Assembly: GCA_019925795.1 (NCBI GenBank)
Contig: CM034304.1
Coordinates: 16,756,228-16,820,227 of the forward strand
DNA from: Dendrobium chrysotoxum
Lineage: Eukaryota > Streptophyta > Magnoliopsida > Asparagales > Orchidaceae
Direction of reading: 5' to 3'
Length of the DNA stretch: 64,000 nt
The notes beneath the pieces are model-generated. The model saw only the letters and a program-made list of their open reading frames with translations, did no database searches and was not told the origin of the DNA. Made by a program: the position numbers and the translations under genes. This document shows positions 33,801 to 46,400 of this stretch, one piece after another. Numbering within the stretch: position 1 is the stretch's first letter; each line of letters begins with the position of its first letter.

Positions 33801-34894
33801 TTTTCATTTAAAGGATGCTTGGCATATTTTTAGAACTAGAATTAATTTTGATAAGATTTACTCTATGATTTGGCATAAAAGTATTCTGTCTACTATGGCT
33901 GTCTTTATCTGGAGAAGTTTGCATAAATTTCTTCCCACGGATGATAATCTCATTAAAAGAGGTTTTATTTTAACTTCCAAGTGTCAATGTTGTGGTCATT
34001 TGGAAAATATGCATCATGTTTTCATATCTGGCCCTATTGTGGTAAAAACGTGAGTTTATTTTGATGACATGTTTCAATTAAATTACTTTAATGCGCATTT
34101 GTCTCTTTACACTATGCTTAATACTTGGTTCATCAAGTCTAAGGGTCATATTAGAAATGTTGTTCCTACTCTCATTTTATGGTTTTTATGGCTGGAAAGG
34201 AATAACTCTACTTTTAATGGTGTTCATATGAATCATTATAAGGTGATTCAGAATGTGAAAGAAAAGGTTTTAGCTCTTTTTTCTGTTAAGTTACTCTCCG
34301 GTAAGAACTTTAAAAATTATTATTTTGTTGGTTCTTCTTTAGGTCTCAATCAAAATGATGGTTCTATTGTTAATGAGGCTAGAATTGTTTACTAGATTAA
34401 ACCTCCCACTAGCTTCTATAAGTTGAACATGGATGGTATTAGCCTTGACTTTGCTAAAGGTTATGGTAGGGTTATCAGAGATAATAATGGTAGTCTTCTT
34501 ATGACCTTTGTGGGGCCTATTCAGAATGGAAATGCTTTCTAAGCTACCACTTTGGCCATTCTCTACGGTTTGAGGTTGTGTATTTACTTAAATATGACTA
34601 ATATCATCATTGAGGTTATTTCAAACCATAACTTTGGTTTTCTTAACTATGTGGATGACTCCTTGTGTAGCCCTGAGATGTTTTATCTGGTTAGGGAGAT
34701 TAAAAATCTGCTTATCTTCTTGAACATCTCCTTTTCTTGTATTCACAAAAGAGGGTAATGCTACTGCTCATTGGTTTGCTCAGTGGGGCTGTGGTCTCAA
34801 TTTTGTCATTGATTTCATTGTTACTAATATTCCTGCAGCTTTGAAAGGCCTACTTAGACTGGATATCCTTGGTATGCCTTATATTGGTAGTTGA
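30885..34894 (+). pseudogene. LINE ORF2 (endonuclease, reverse transcriptase, RNase H)
   Basis: Endonuclease/exonuclease fold: SILVLLKP near 30885, VFNVHCYASF near 31062, LPWLVGG then DFNAITSPS near 31168-31215 (frame slips in the G run), DRLD-type W..RLDCVLFN near 31340, and SDHSPL near 31428. Then EAFWK.KAMAKHLVDGDNNTKYFH near 31795-31865 and the RT palm: GPNGF near 32138, GFMSGRSI near 32412, HGLRQGD near 32685, and FADD at 32831-32842 (Tyr to Phe relative to YADD). A zinc-finger-like WHKSILST...FIWRSLHKFLPT...C.CCG...H lies near 33868-34015. RNase H runs 34425-34890 (KLNMDGIS near 34423, AHWFAQWG near 34768), ending at TGA 34892-34894. Several stops and frameshifts. Confidence 0.88.
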
Positions 34895-36001
34895 GCTTTT
34901 TATTTGGTTTGGTTTTGGGGGATTCTTCTGTTGTTCTATTTTTGCCTGGTTGGCCCCTATTTTTCTTTGCCTTCCTGTGTTGTTTGCCATTTTTATTTTT
35001 GGTGGTAATCCTGGCTTCTGTTCTGTGTGGCATTTCTGCTGGGTTGGTGTTACTCTTTTGTGGTTGCTCTTATTTTTACTGGAGGTTGTTGGTTTGTGCT
35101 GCAAGGCTGATGGAGGGCTATTTTATTTTGTGATCTCTACCTGGGCTTCTTTCCCGTATGGTTACTGCAAGTGGACGGTTGTTGGGCTTAGCTTGGTTTT
35201 GACTCTTGGAAGTGATGCTATTTATCAGGAGGTGCTGTTTGTTTCCCTATTATGCCTGGTCGAGTTTTGCTGGGGGTATGGTTGCTCTGTGGTGTTTCTC
35301 AGCTGGGTTGTTTTTATTGCCAAGGTTGTTTGTTGTTTGTTTTTGGTTGTGGACACTATTTGGGTTAAGCAGTTGGTTGATTCTGGGTTCCTTTCAGTTT
35401 GGATGGGCGGTATGGCTGTGGATGTCCTATCTTGTTTTGGTTTTGCTATGTCTTTGTTGCTAATTTGTATTGGTTTATGCTGGGGGTTAGCTTATAGCCT
35501 GGACTATCTGGCTGAGTATTCCCTTTATACCTATTATTACTCTATGATTATTTTTTATCATGCTTGGACCAAGTGGCTCTATTGTTATTCCTTTTGTTGC
35601 AATGAGGCTTGGAGCTATTGCAATCCGGCTGGTAGGATTTTTGGTGGTGGTTGGACTTTGTCATTTTATATATTATTTGGTTATTTGAGTATTCTCTATT
35701 CTAGATCTCATCTTGTTTTGCAGATTATTCTTAGTGCAGGTATTAGTGCTAGTGCCATTTTTGCTGGGGAGCTGGAGCTAAATGTGGTATTTTGTTGCTC
35801 ACTTCTTTTTTGGGTGCTCTTCCTTACGCACAATAGATTGTACCTATATTGTTTGTACTTTTGCTTTAGTAGGGACCTCGAGCTTCTAAGATTTTTTTGG
35901 ATATATTTTGTAGCTCTTTTGAGCATTAACAAGCTTGAGGGCCCTTTAAGGACCATGTAATCGCTTTTTTAATAAACACGTAGGCCCCTCCGAGGGTTTC
36001 C

Positions 36002-36003
<2 letters not shown>
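34895..36003 (+). other. LINE 3' sequence with long spurious open frame
   Basis: T/G-rich and A-poor. One frame stays open for 363 codons (34869-35960) and would give a very hydrophobic protein. It starts at TTG rather than ATG and overlaps the RNase H end in another frame. It has no Met for a long stretch. The lack of stops is explained by the shortage of A. I do not support it as a gene. Confidence 0.7.

Positions 36004-36063
<60 letters not shown>
36004..36063. repeat. (TA)n microsatellite at LINE 3' end
   Basis: About 30 TA units directly after TTTCCCC. Confidence 0.97.
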
Positions 36064-36067
<4 letters not shown>

Positions 36068-36810
36068 ATTTAGCATATATATATGTATTTATTATTTATT
36101 AGGATAGGAGGTGTGTAGATAAAACTGAACTTATGCCTGCTTGGAATGAGCAGCCAGCTAACAACCTATTTCATAAGAAACTATCTGTAATGTAATGCAT
36201 GATAAAGATAGCTCTATCCTAAGAGTTCAAAGGAGTAAATCAGACTCTAAATTATTGACTCAAGAAGAATCTTCACTTTTAGTTCAAGTTAAACTATTGA
36301 GATGACTCACTAAAAACTCTAAATTTTATCTTATTTAATTAACCTAACTAAATTTTCTAACCAACAAAATTTTAAAGAAATTTCAGCAGCATAATGGCCC
36401 TATACCAACAGGAATAGCGCAACATCCTTCGGGCATAGGAGGACACCCCCCCTACCATAGGATTGTGTGCTGGGCTAGTGTACGTTGCAGAAATAAAATG
36501 CATGTATTTATACATATCAAGGCAAAGGTATTCATATATAGAGTACCCAGTATTGTATAATTCTAGAAATTGTATATATATTCCTACAAAGTCTAAAACA
36601 CATACACCGAGAAAAACCTAGGATAATTTTACCCACTAATGCAATCTATCACCATATGATATAATGTATTATTGCAATATAATTAAAAAAAGAGCTATGT
36701 GTAACATAAAAGAAATTTTATTTATTTATTGATTTGAACATGTACAAAACTCATACTAGATAATGAAAGGTGGTTAGGCGCTACCACAACAAACCAGGGT
36801 TCTAAACCTA

Positions 36811-36863
<53 letters not shown>

Positions 36864-37420
36864 GATATACCTGCTTAATATCTTTGAGCTCCAACTCTTC
36901 TGTGGAATTCCAAAAGAGATTATCCTTGAAAGGTAGGGATATCATCTTTTGGAGTCCCACTTGCATATATAAGCATGCATTTATGATCCTTTTACAACTT
37001 TGGATACTTGACAACTCGATCTATATACAAATTTATTTTTTATCGACTCTGATACATACACATTACATTTTTTAGATACATTCTAATTACTCTTGTAAGA
37101 AATATAAAGAGCTAAAAGAAAAGCGTTAGCATATAAATATAAATATATAACAATTGGGTAATATCCTAATGCTTCTAATGCAGTTCATTAAAGAGCCTAA
37201 GTACACCTACATAAATATAATATGTATGACATTTCGAGATTGAAGAAAGTAAATTAACAAACATAGGATGCCCTCCAAGCAAAGCACCCATCAAGCAATT
37301 CACATCACCAGCCTAACCTAAGCTAGAGTTGGTTGTCCTAATAGATCATCTAAGTGTGTGAAAGAGGCTGTGTGACTTTGGTATGTCCTATAAGGGCTAA
37401 GTGTTTAAGTTGCATGTATA
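36064..37420. repeat. Unclassified dispersed repeat, copy 1
   Basis: Two blocks recur near the right end of the window. TGAACTTA...GCCAGCTAA near 36128-36160 matches 62401-62437, and 37310-37412 (AGCTAGAGTTGGTTGTCCTAA..., GTGTGTGA...GGCTGTGTG, TATGTCCTA) matches 63910-64000. No coding sequence seen. It is probably part of an LTR element, class unknown. Confidence 0.55.
36813..36860. repeat. (AT)n microsatellite
   Basis: About 24 AT units inside the unclassified repeat. Confidence 0.97.
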
Positions 37421-39650
37421 ATTAATATTTATTTATTAGAGGCTAGAAAGTGATTTTAGTTAAAATTTATATTATATACATTCAAATTTTTTTATTTAAA
37501 TTTTAAGAGTTGGAGTTAATTATTTATTTATAAAAAACTTATAGATTATTAACCCCAAAGTATAAGGATTAATAATTTATCAATCTTAGGAAGCTTTATA
37601 AAGGAAATATGATCATCCCCCATATAGTATAGATGACCACATTAAGCTTTAAGAAATTTATTTATTAATGTATTAAACGGTAGAAAAAGGGACCCTTCAA
37701 TCCAATATATATGCTCTCCAAGTATAGTCAAGCATAATGTATAGGGTCAGTAATTATTAGTGTATAATTAAGGGTTGTCAAAATTTATACACACATGCCT
37801 TCCGTGAGCAGAGGCTAACATGGTGCATAGACCTTTAACTTGTTATTTAAGGTTTATTAAATCCCTTAATAAAATATGTTAGTGCCCTTCTAAAAGAAAT
37901 CATAAACATATATAAAGGGATGGGGTCATATAGAAGTATTAAAGGCTTTAAATTTTTATGTTAAAAATGCCCTCCAAATGAAATTAAGCATCAAATATGA
38001 AAGCTTTAATATTTAATTGAGATTAATTATCAAATTTATTTGATTAAAAATAAATTTTAGTTAAATAATTTATCAAATTAAATTTTTTTATTTTTTTCTT
38101 TTTGTTGAATATTTTTATTTTTATTAAATTATTTGAAATTTTTTAATTAATTTTTGAAATTTTAATTAATTTTAATTAATTATTATTAAAATTTATTCAA
38201 AAATTTTATTTAGATTTAAATTATTAATCTCTAATTTTTTATTTTATTTTTATTTAAATTTATTTATATTTTTTTGAATTTTTTTATTTTAAAAGTATTT
38301 ATTTAATTAATATTTAATTAAGGATTATTAAATATTAATAAAAAATTTTAATGAAATTTAAATTTAAATTTTTAATTTTAAATGATTGTACATGTTGATT
38401 GGAATTGATTAAAGTTGATTTTATATTTTTGTGAATTTTATTGGATTTATTAAAATTTATTCAAGTTAACCCTTAATGAAGTGGTAATTTAATTGATTGC
38501 TATTTTGAGGTCAATTAGTGTCAAATCAAAGTAGATTTAATCATAGGGTGCAATGTCACTAAGTTTACTATGTTTAATATTTCATCCAAATAGGATGTAA
38601 ATATGTATCCCTAGAATTGCCTAAGTTCACTAGGCATGTCCGTAGTTGTTGTCCTTATGTGTCACTATGGTTTATATAGGTCTAATATCATGGTCTCTAA
38701 CCCTTGTATACATTTTTTTTTCTTTAATATGAAAATCTCCTTTTCATATATAAAACACTTAAATTAAATTAAACACATGTTATAATTTAAAAATAATTCA
38801 AACTCTGGGGATTATGGAAAGGAAAAATGCAAATATTGACGATTAAATGAAAATAAGTTGATTATGGTTTATAGAGGTCTAATATCATGGTCTCTAACCT
38901 TTGTATACATATAAGCAGTCATAACATACCAAGTTTGTGTTCCAATTCTAAATGAAATGAAGGTAATGAATTTCCAAATATTTAGGTTAAATAATAAACC
39001 TAATATTTAGAAATTCAATTGTTAATACATCATATATCAAATTATTTCCACAAATGCTAGATTCCATGAGTGATGTGTCACCATTTCCCCCATTCAAAAA
39101 TGAACCCAAATAGCCAAGTATATAGAGAGAAATTAAGGGAAACTTGGGAATAAAAATCATACTATTTCTTTGTAACTACTTAACAAAAATGTTTGGATTC
39201 ATTTTCAAATGATAAATCTCTATCTAAAATATCCATGGAAAGTTAAAAATGAAAGGAACGAATAAAATATAAATTTGCCATGAATTTTTCAAAAGTATAA
39301 ATTAAAAAAAAATATATTATATATTTGAAATTTAATTACTAATAAAATTAATCTTAAATAATCTTATGAAAATTATTAGAGATCAAAATTATGAATAAAA
39401 TTATTTCCACCATGTTTCAAGTTATTTAAATATATATTTAATAAGTTATTAATTTAAAACTAAAAAATAATATAATTAAATTATGTATTATTTATATAAT
39501 ATTTTATTTAATTTTAATTTTAAATAAAACTATATTTTATTTTGAGTTTATAGCCACACAATTCATTAAATTTGGATTTAAAATGAAATTATGGTGAATT
39601 TTAGAAGTTAAATACATTAAAAATAATTTTTAAAAAGACTTTATTACTTA
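37421..39650. other. Very AT-rich intergenic DNA
   Basis: No gene seen. 38040-38400 is almost pure A/T. A stretch of about 50 bases (tatggtttata-aggtctaatatcatggtctctaac) occurs twice, at 38668-38718 and 38868-38918. Confidence 0.6.
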
Positions 39651-40082
39651 TAGCTGACGTTGCTTTAATTGCCTATAATTGCATCGTCGGTAATCATTAG
39701 TGTTAATGAAAATATGGCGGGCAATAATTGCAATCATCAGACGGTGGTGGCGGCTACTTTACACACATTAGTAACGGATTGGATGGATCCAAACAACGCT
39801 GACAATGCACTTAATGAAGATGATTGTGCCGCCGTGCAATCTTAGCATTAAATGTAGGGTGACGGTAGTGCGGATGTAGTTTTCACTTATATGAGTCCAC
39901 AACCCGCATCCACTGTTCAATCTCATGCGATATTGAATGAACAGTTGTGATTGAGTCGGACGGAGATCCAAACAAAGAAATAACTAGCACATTTTAGACA
40001 AGTGGTGGAACGACATGATCTATGCCATTGATTTAGAAATCAATAGATCAAACATTGTATAGTTCATGCATGAGACAATTTA
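39651..40082. other. GC-richer unassigned block before Sirevirus B
   Basis: 39655-39970 is clearly richer in G+C and CpG than the DNA to its left (for example gacggtggtggcggc and agtgcggatg). A 67-codon minus-strand frame (39768-39971) has no motif I recognise. Could be a fragment of an unidentified transposon or of a gene promoter. Confidence 0.3.
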
Positions 40083-40374
40083 AGTTATGATTTGGGTACA
40101 TTTTTTTGTTCAAGTAAATTCTAATCCAAGTTATGTTTTTTATGATTATAAACTTTTATTCTTCTCCTAATAATTATTTGAGTTTTGTTATGTCTACTTA
40201 AGTATTTTTCAGGAAATTCACACTCCAGATTGCTGAAGACTTCAAGTTCACTTATTCACTGTAAATGAAGTCTGTAAATTTTCCTTGTCTTGAGTTTGAG
40301 AGAGTGTGATTGTAAGTTGGATAATTATGCACACACACACTATGGGGAAGTAAAAAGCTTAAATTTTTAAATTG

Positions 40375-40900
40375 ATCGTACAGTACGAAATACCTTTTGT
40401 ACGAAACGATCTATAGAATATGTCCTCCATATTAGACCCATATGGCAAGAAAATTTTTCTAAGGCATGTTCGTATAGTATGAAATACCTTTCGTACATGA
40501 TTTTTAGCTGTACGAACCGCTCTGACTTGTTCGTCCATGGGTTCATACGGGATGAACTAAGCGTACAAAGCGTACTGACTTGATGGTCCAGGGTTCGCCT
40601 GGGATGATATGTTCGTACAAAGCGCACTGACTTGATCATCCAAGGGTTCGTCCGTGATGAAACAGTCGAATGAAGCACTTTGACTTGATCGTCCAAGCGT
40701 TTGTACGGGATGAAATGTTCGTACGAATGGCTCTGACTTGTTCATCTCGTGAGCCGTACGGGATGAAATGTTCGTACGAACGGCTCTGACTTGTTCATCT
40801 CATGAGTCGTACTGGACGAATCGTTCGATATTTTGAACTATTTGTACAGTACGATCGTCGATCGTATGGGATAATCGGCACTGATTAAACTTAAAAATTC
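40375..40900. repeat. Palindrome array of first LTR B, with 53-bp tandem units
   Basis: B version of the palindrome: TCGTAC-A-GTACGA and variants (gatcgtacagtacgaa at 40375). From about 40511 to 40820 there are six tandem units of about 53 bases, each with GTACGAA-CGC-CTGACTTG-TCGTCCA-GGGTTCGT-CGGGATGAA. Confidence 0.9.
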
Positions 40901-40931
40901 AATTTTTGGACTGTTTTTCTTGTCCCAAGTA

Positions 40932-40938
40932 TATAAAT
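40932..40938 (+). promoter_or_regulatory. TATA box of first LTR B
   Basis: TATAAAT after the palindrome array. The second LTR has TATATAA at 50373-50379. Confidence 0.65.
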
Positions 40939-41164
40939 GACTTAAACTGACTGAAGGAAAAATCCTTCTGTGAAAATTCTTTTGAGAAGTCTTAGGAGAG
41001 TGATTGGGAGAGTGTTTGGGAGTGAGTATTGAGAGATCTTTCATGAGAGAATTGTGAGGAGATTCACAAGGTTATCCAATTGTAAGGATTTCTTCTACTT
41101 GTTCTTCAAAGCATCTTCCTAGATCCTTGGAGACTTTTGTAAGAGTATTATTCGAGAGGATTCC

Positions 41165-41285
41165 TGTTCTCTGCCACACTTGGAGGGTGAAAAGGATGAC
41201 GGTTCTCTGCCGCATCGGGGTTGGTGGAAGAGAGTTTGTAAAGGCTTCTCTGCCTTACTGTGGGGGAAAAAAAGAGTCACTTGAG
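41165..41285 (+). repeat. Leader stem-loop units, first LTR B
   Basis: Units TTCTCTGCC...AAAAGGA at 41167-41195, 41202-41235 and 41250-41277. The arms are short in this family (CAC/GTG). The last unit, CTTCTCTGCCTTACTGTGGG, is shared with A and C. The second LTR has an extra unit (50611-50760). Confidence 0.6.
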
Positions 41286-41617
41286 TTTTATGCAATACCT
41301 AGAGAAGGAGTCTCTAGGGAGTGGATGTAGGTCGTGTTTGACCGAACCACTATAAATACTGGTGTTTTCTGTTCACTGTTTACTTTTCTGCATTTTATTT
41401 TCTGCAGTTTATTTTCTTTGTGGTTGATTTTTCTGTGTTTAAAAGAAAGAGCAAAAATAACTCTGTTCGTACTGTACGAAGTAATATTATACAGTACGAT
41501 TAGTTTTAAAATTTTTTGAAATTCCAAGAGTAAATTTTTAAAGGACTAATTCACCCCCCCTATTGGTTAGCCTAAGGACGTGAGCAATAGGTCTAACAAC
41601 CTATTCGCACTTTCAAG

Positions 41618-41630
41618 TGGTATCAGAGCC
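41618..41630 (+). other. Primer binding site of Sirevirus B
   Basis: TGGTATCAGAGCC, complementary to initiator tRNA-Met. Confidence 0.93.
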
Positions 41631-41674
41631 AATTTCAAAAATCACTATTTTAAATACTTTTTAAAATTTTGATC

Positions 41675-43428
41675 ATGGCTAATTTTGGAAATAGAAATAC
41701 TATGGAAGGATACTCGATCACTAGATCACCGTTGTTTGATAATATCGCTTTTGATTTTTAGAAAACTCGATGTCTACTTTTCTACAATTACTTGACTATC
41801 GCATGTGGATGTTAGTTCAGGATGGTTATACTAAACCTACTAGGATTGTAGAAGGAATAAGTGTTCAAACACCTTTTGCAAACTGGACTGTAGAAGAACG
41901 TGAATTAGCTCAACTAAATGCTAAGTGTTTGAATAGTTTCTTTTGTGCTTTAAAGTTTGAAGATTACATGCGTGTGTCTACCTATAAATCAGGAAAGGAA
42001 ATTTGGGATAGGCTTTACATCACATATGAAGGAACGAATGAAGTGAAACAAACTAGATTGAACATTCTTTTGCACGACTATGAACTTTTTCGCATGAAAC
42101 AGAACGAATCAATCTCTGACATATACACTCATTTTATACACATAGCCACTTCATTGCATGCTTTAGGTAGGGAGTTGAAAAATATAGAGAAACTTAACAA
42201 GATATTACATTGTTTACCTACTACATATGATGCAAAAATAACTGCAATAATAGAATCTAAAGATTTGAACATTTATTCTGTTGACAATCTTCTTGGATCA
42301 CTAATTGCTTACGAGCAATCGATGACTCAAAGGCAGATTGATGCAGGTGAGAAGTGAAAGGAGACGAACATTGCTTTATAGGTGGATGACTCTGAAAGTG
42401 ATCAGTCACTACTTGAGGACGAAGAGGATATTGCCCTGATGAGGAGGCAATTTAGAAGTTTCCTAAAAAGGAAGCAGAGAAGATGCCAGCATTGGAACAA
42501 AGGTAAGTTCCAGAAGAATGTTAAGGCTTCTAATGAAGTCATTTGCTATGAGTGCAGGAAGCCAGGACACATCAAGACAGATTGCCCCAATCTTAAAGGA
42601 AATCATAGTAAGGAGAAGGCCGAGGAGAAACCAAAGGACAGAAGGGGTAAAAAGAGAGTACAACGAGCTTTCTGGGTGAACTCAGCTTCAGATTCTTCAG
42701 AAACTGCACCAGAAGAGGAAATCACAAATTTGTGCTTAATGGCTGACAATCTTGATCAATCAGATCAAGAGGAGGTATGTGCCTTAAGCTATGAAGAATT
42801 ATTTGAAGTTTCTGAACACATACATACAGCATATAGGAAACGAAAAAAACTGTATGCTAAATTAATTTTGGATTATTTAAAGCTGTAGAAAGAATATGAT
42901 ATCCTTAGGAAAGATCATGCATTAATTGATAGCAACCACATGACTTTGTTGGATGAGTTTGATGATTTAAACAAACAGCATAATCTTTTAAAGTAATCTC
43001 ACACTGAACTTGAAAATGATTTTAAGACTTTTATGGATGAATCAGATTCTAGAGAGCACGAGTTAAAGATTGACAATTCGATTCTAGAAAGTGCTAAAGC
43101 TTATCTTAAAGCTCAAGTAAAAGCACTTAAGGAAAATAGAAATCCACCTAAACTTGAAGAGTTTCATGAATCCTACCACAAGATCACTGATTCAAGATCT
43201 AAGAAGAAAATTTTCAGGAAGAATAGGTTGGTGCATTTCTTTCCAGGGATAAAGTGTTTTTCTTGTTGTAGTTTAGGACATATCTCCCACATCTGTACAC
43301 TTAAATATAGAACACATTTAGTATGGAGACCTAAGGTGCATAAATCACAACATATCACACATGCATTTGGTTTAAAATTGTCAAGAGGAGAACCCAAACT
43401 TGTTTGGGTTCCCAAGACTAACGTTTGA
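41675..43428 (+). pseudogene. gag: Sirevirus B gag
   Basis: Starts at ATG 41675 (MANFGNRNTMEGYSI), the family start. A stop (TAG, 41759) and a one-base loss near 41768 follow. The frame is then open at 41770-42357 with the N-terminal Gag domain (YRMWMLVQDGY, FEDYMRVSTY, EIWDRLYITYEG). A stop, then 42382-42888 with the CCHC knuckle CYECRKPGHIKTDCP near 42548-42590. Another stop, then 43033-43428 with a coiled-coil-like part and the second knuckle CFSCCSLGHISHIC near 43255-43300. Natural end TGA 43426-43428 after VPKTNV. Confidence 0.92.
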
Positions 43429-43443
43429 TCTTTTTGCAGGAAC

Positions 43444-43469
43444 GCTCTCACACAAGACCTCATGAGAGT
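43444..43469 (+). other. Inverted repeat at gag-pol junction, Sirevirus B
   Basis: CTCTCA with TGAGAG around a 12-base loop, at the position equivalent to 11871-11896. ctttttgcagg just upstream resembles a 3' splice site. Confidence 0.6.
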
Positions 43470-46400
43470 ATTTGGTACCTGGACAGTGGCTGTTCAAAGC
43501 ATATGACTGGAGATACGAATCAATTTATATCACTAGAAATCAGGAATGGAGGCAAGGTGACACTTGGAGATAATACCACCAAGACAGAGGTAGGTATAGG
43601 TATAATTGGAAATTAAAAAATCTTTATGATTGAGAATGTATTGTTGGTTGAAGGTTTGAAACCCAATCTGTTGAGTATTAGTCAATTGTGTGACAAGGGC
43701 TATCATATAAAATTTTTACCTACAAGTTGTGTTATCAGTCTAAATAGAACTATTATTTTGAATGGTGAAAGGGTTAACAATGTTTACATGCTAGATTTTA
43801 ATTCTGTTAAACCTTCTACTGCCTTATGTTTAAAAACTGTATCTGAAGAATCATGGTTATGGCATAGAAGGCTTTGTCATGCTAGCATGAAAAATCTTAG
43901 GAAAATCACTCAAAAGCAACTAGTTAGAGTGGTACCCAAGTTAGAATTCACTAAAGATCACTTGTGTGATGCATGTCAAATAGGAAAACATCCTCTTTCA
44001 ATTTGATTAAGAAAATTAGGACTAGCAAACCCTTAGAAATTCTTCACATGGATTTATTTGGGCCTGTTAGTACTTTAAGTTTAGGAGGAAAAAGATTTGG
44101 GTATGTTATTGTGGATGACTATACTAGATTCACCTGGATTAGATTTTTGAATCATAAGAGTGAATCATTTGAAGAATTTAGAGATTTTGCCACTTGGATT
44201 TAGAGGAAACTTGGTTTTGAAATAGCTAGTATCTAAAGTGATCATGGGTGAGAATTTGAAAATGAAATGTTTAATGATTTTTGCAAATCTCTTGGAATTG
44301 AACACAACTTCTCAGCTCCTAGGACACCTCAACAGAATGGAGTTATAGAAAGAAAGAATAGGACATTAGTTGAAACTGCTAGGGCCATGTTGGCAGAATA
44401 TTCACTTCCTAAATTTTTTTGGGCTGAAGCAGTTAGTACAGCATGCTATGTGTTGAATAGGGTGTATATAAGGTCTAAATTGAATAAGACACCCTATGAA
44501 CTTCTTAAAGGTAGAAGTCCCAACCTCTCGCATCTACATGTTTTTGGATGTTAAGTGTTCATTCATAATAATGATAAAACTTTTCTAGGAAAATTTGATC
44601 CAAAATCAGATGTTGGAATCTTTCTAGGATATTCAAGTGTTGAAAAATCCTATAGAGTTTTTAATAAGAGAATATTGGTAGTTGATGAGACCACATATAT
44701 TGTTTTTGATGAATCTTATGATAGTAAAGGGTCTAAGTTGGATGAAAATGAGGTTGAGATAGTAACCCAAAAACTTGAAGATCAAAAAATTGAAGAAAGG
44801 GTTGAAAAAGAAGAGGAAAACCATTTGCCTAGAGAATGGAAATTTGCAAGGAGTCATCCTAAAGAGTTAATTTTAGGAGAACCAAGTTAAGGAGTAAGGA
44901 CTAGGCAGGGTTTGAGGAAAGAAGTAAATCATTCAGCGTTCATTTCAATGATTGAACCCACTAATATAGAACAAGCACTTTTGGATGAATTTTGGATTTT
45001 GGCTATGTAAGAGGAGTTGAATCAATTCAAGAGAAATGATGTTTGGGAGTTAATTGAAAGGCCAAAAGATCAAAGTGTAGTTGGGAATAAGTGGGTGTTC
45101 AAAAATAAAATGAATGATTCAGGAGTAGTTGTGAGAAATAAGGCTAGATTAGTAGCTAAGGGGTATAATCAAATTGAAGGAATTGATTTTGAGGAGACAT
45201 TTTTCCCTGTTGCAAGACTTGAAGCAATAAGAGTTTTATTAGCCTTTGCCTGTTTTAAAGATTTTAAACTGTATCAGATGGATGTCAAAAGTGCCTTCTT
45301 AAATGGGGTGATAGAAGAGGATGTTTATGTTGAGCAACCTCCAGGCTTTGAAAATTCTAAATTCCCTAATCATGTTTTCAAATTGAAAAAGGCATTATAT
45401 GGACTAAAATAAGCACCTAGAGCATGGAATGAGAGGTTAAGCACTTTCTTATTAAAAGGATCATTTGTCAAAGGAAGTGTGGACACCACTCTGTTTATGA
45501 AAAGAATTGGAAAAGAAATACTCATTATTCAAATATATATGGATGATATCATTTTTGGATCAACTGATAAAATTTTATGTGATGAATTTTCAAAGACAAT
45601 GAGTAGTGAATTTGAAATGAGTTTAATGGGTGATCTTAGTTATTTTCTTGGTTTTAGCATAAAATAAAATGAGGAATGTACTTTTCTTTATCAATCTAAA
45701 TATGTTAACGATATCCTCAAAAAGTATGAAATGGACAATGCTAAACCAGTAAATACACCGATGAGTTCCTCAGTACTATTAGATAAGGATCCTAAGAGAA
45801 AATCTATTGATTAAAAGAAGTTTAGAGGTATAATTGGATCTTTGCTTTATTTGACTGCTAGCAGACCTGACATCATGTTTAGTGTTTGCTTATGTGCTAG
45901 ATTTCAAGCTGATCCAAAAGAATCACATTTGACAACAGTGAAAAAGATCTTAAGATATCTTTTGGGAACTTTAGGAATTTGGTATCCTAAGAATAGTTCT
46001 TCTTTTGAAATTATAGGATACTCATATTCTAATTTTGCAGGCTGTAGGGTGGATTGGAAAAGTACTTCTGGGACTTGTCAATTTATTGGAAATTCATTAG
46101 TATCTTGGTCCAGTAGAAAATAAAATTCAGTAGCAGTTTCTACAGCTGAAGCAGAATACATTACCTTAGGGACTTTCGTTGTACAGGTGCTTTGGTTAAA
46201 ACAACAAATGGATGATTTGAGTTTTTCAATTGGCACCATTCCAATCTTTTGTGATAACACTAGTGCCATTTGTATTTCAAAGAATCTGATACAACATTCT
46301 ATAACCAAGCATATTGACATAAGGCATCATTTTATAAGAGATCATTTAGCGAAAGGGGAAATTGAACTACATCATGTCGCTACTAAAGATCAGCTTGCAG

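Larger units (their letters stand above)
30881..36003 (+). mobile_element. L1-type LINE, 5'-truncated and decayed
   Basis: Endonuclease, RT, zinc-finger-like and RNase H regions in LINE order, then about 1.1 kb of T/G-rich 3' sequence ending in AATAAACACG... and a TA microsatellite instead of poly(A). No ORF1 is identifiable and the first residues of the endonuclease appear to be missing. No flanking duplication was identified. Confidence 0.85.
40083..41615 (+). repeat. First LTR of Sirevirus B
   Basis: 1533 bp. It starts AGTTATGATT (the second LTR has TGTTATGATT) and ends CTTTCA. It has a palindrome/tandem array at 40375-40900, a TATA box at 40932-40938, leader units at 41165-41280, and the CAATTCACCCCCC block near 41549. 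Confidence 0.95.

Noticed and set aside
35206..35463. Second hydrophobic frame in the LINE 3' sequence
   Set aside because: Same A-poor composition effect as the 363-codon frame.
36808..37014. 68-codon minus-strand frame
   Set aside because: Half of it is the AT microsatellite; no motif.
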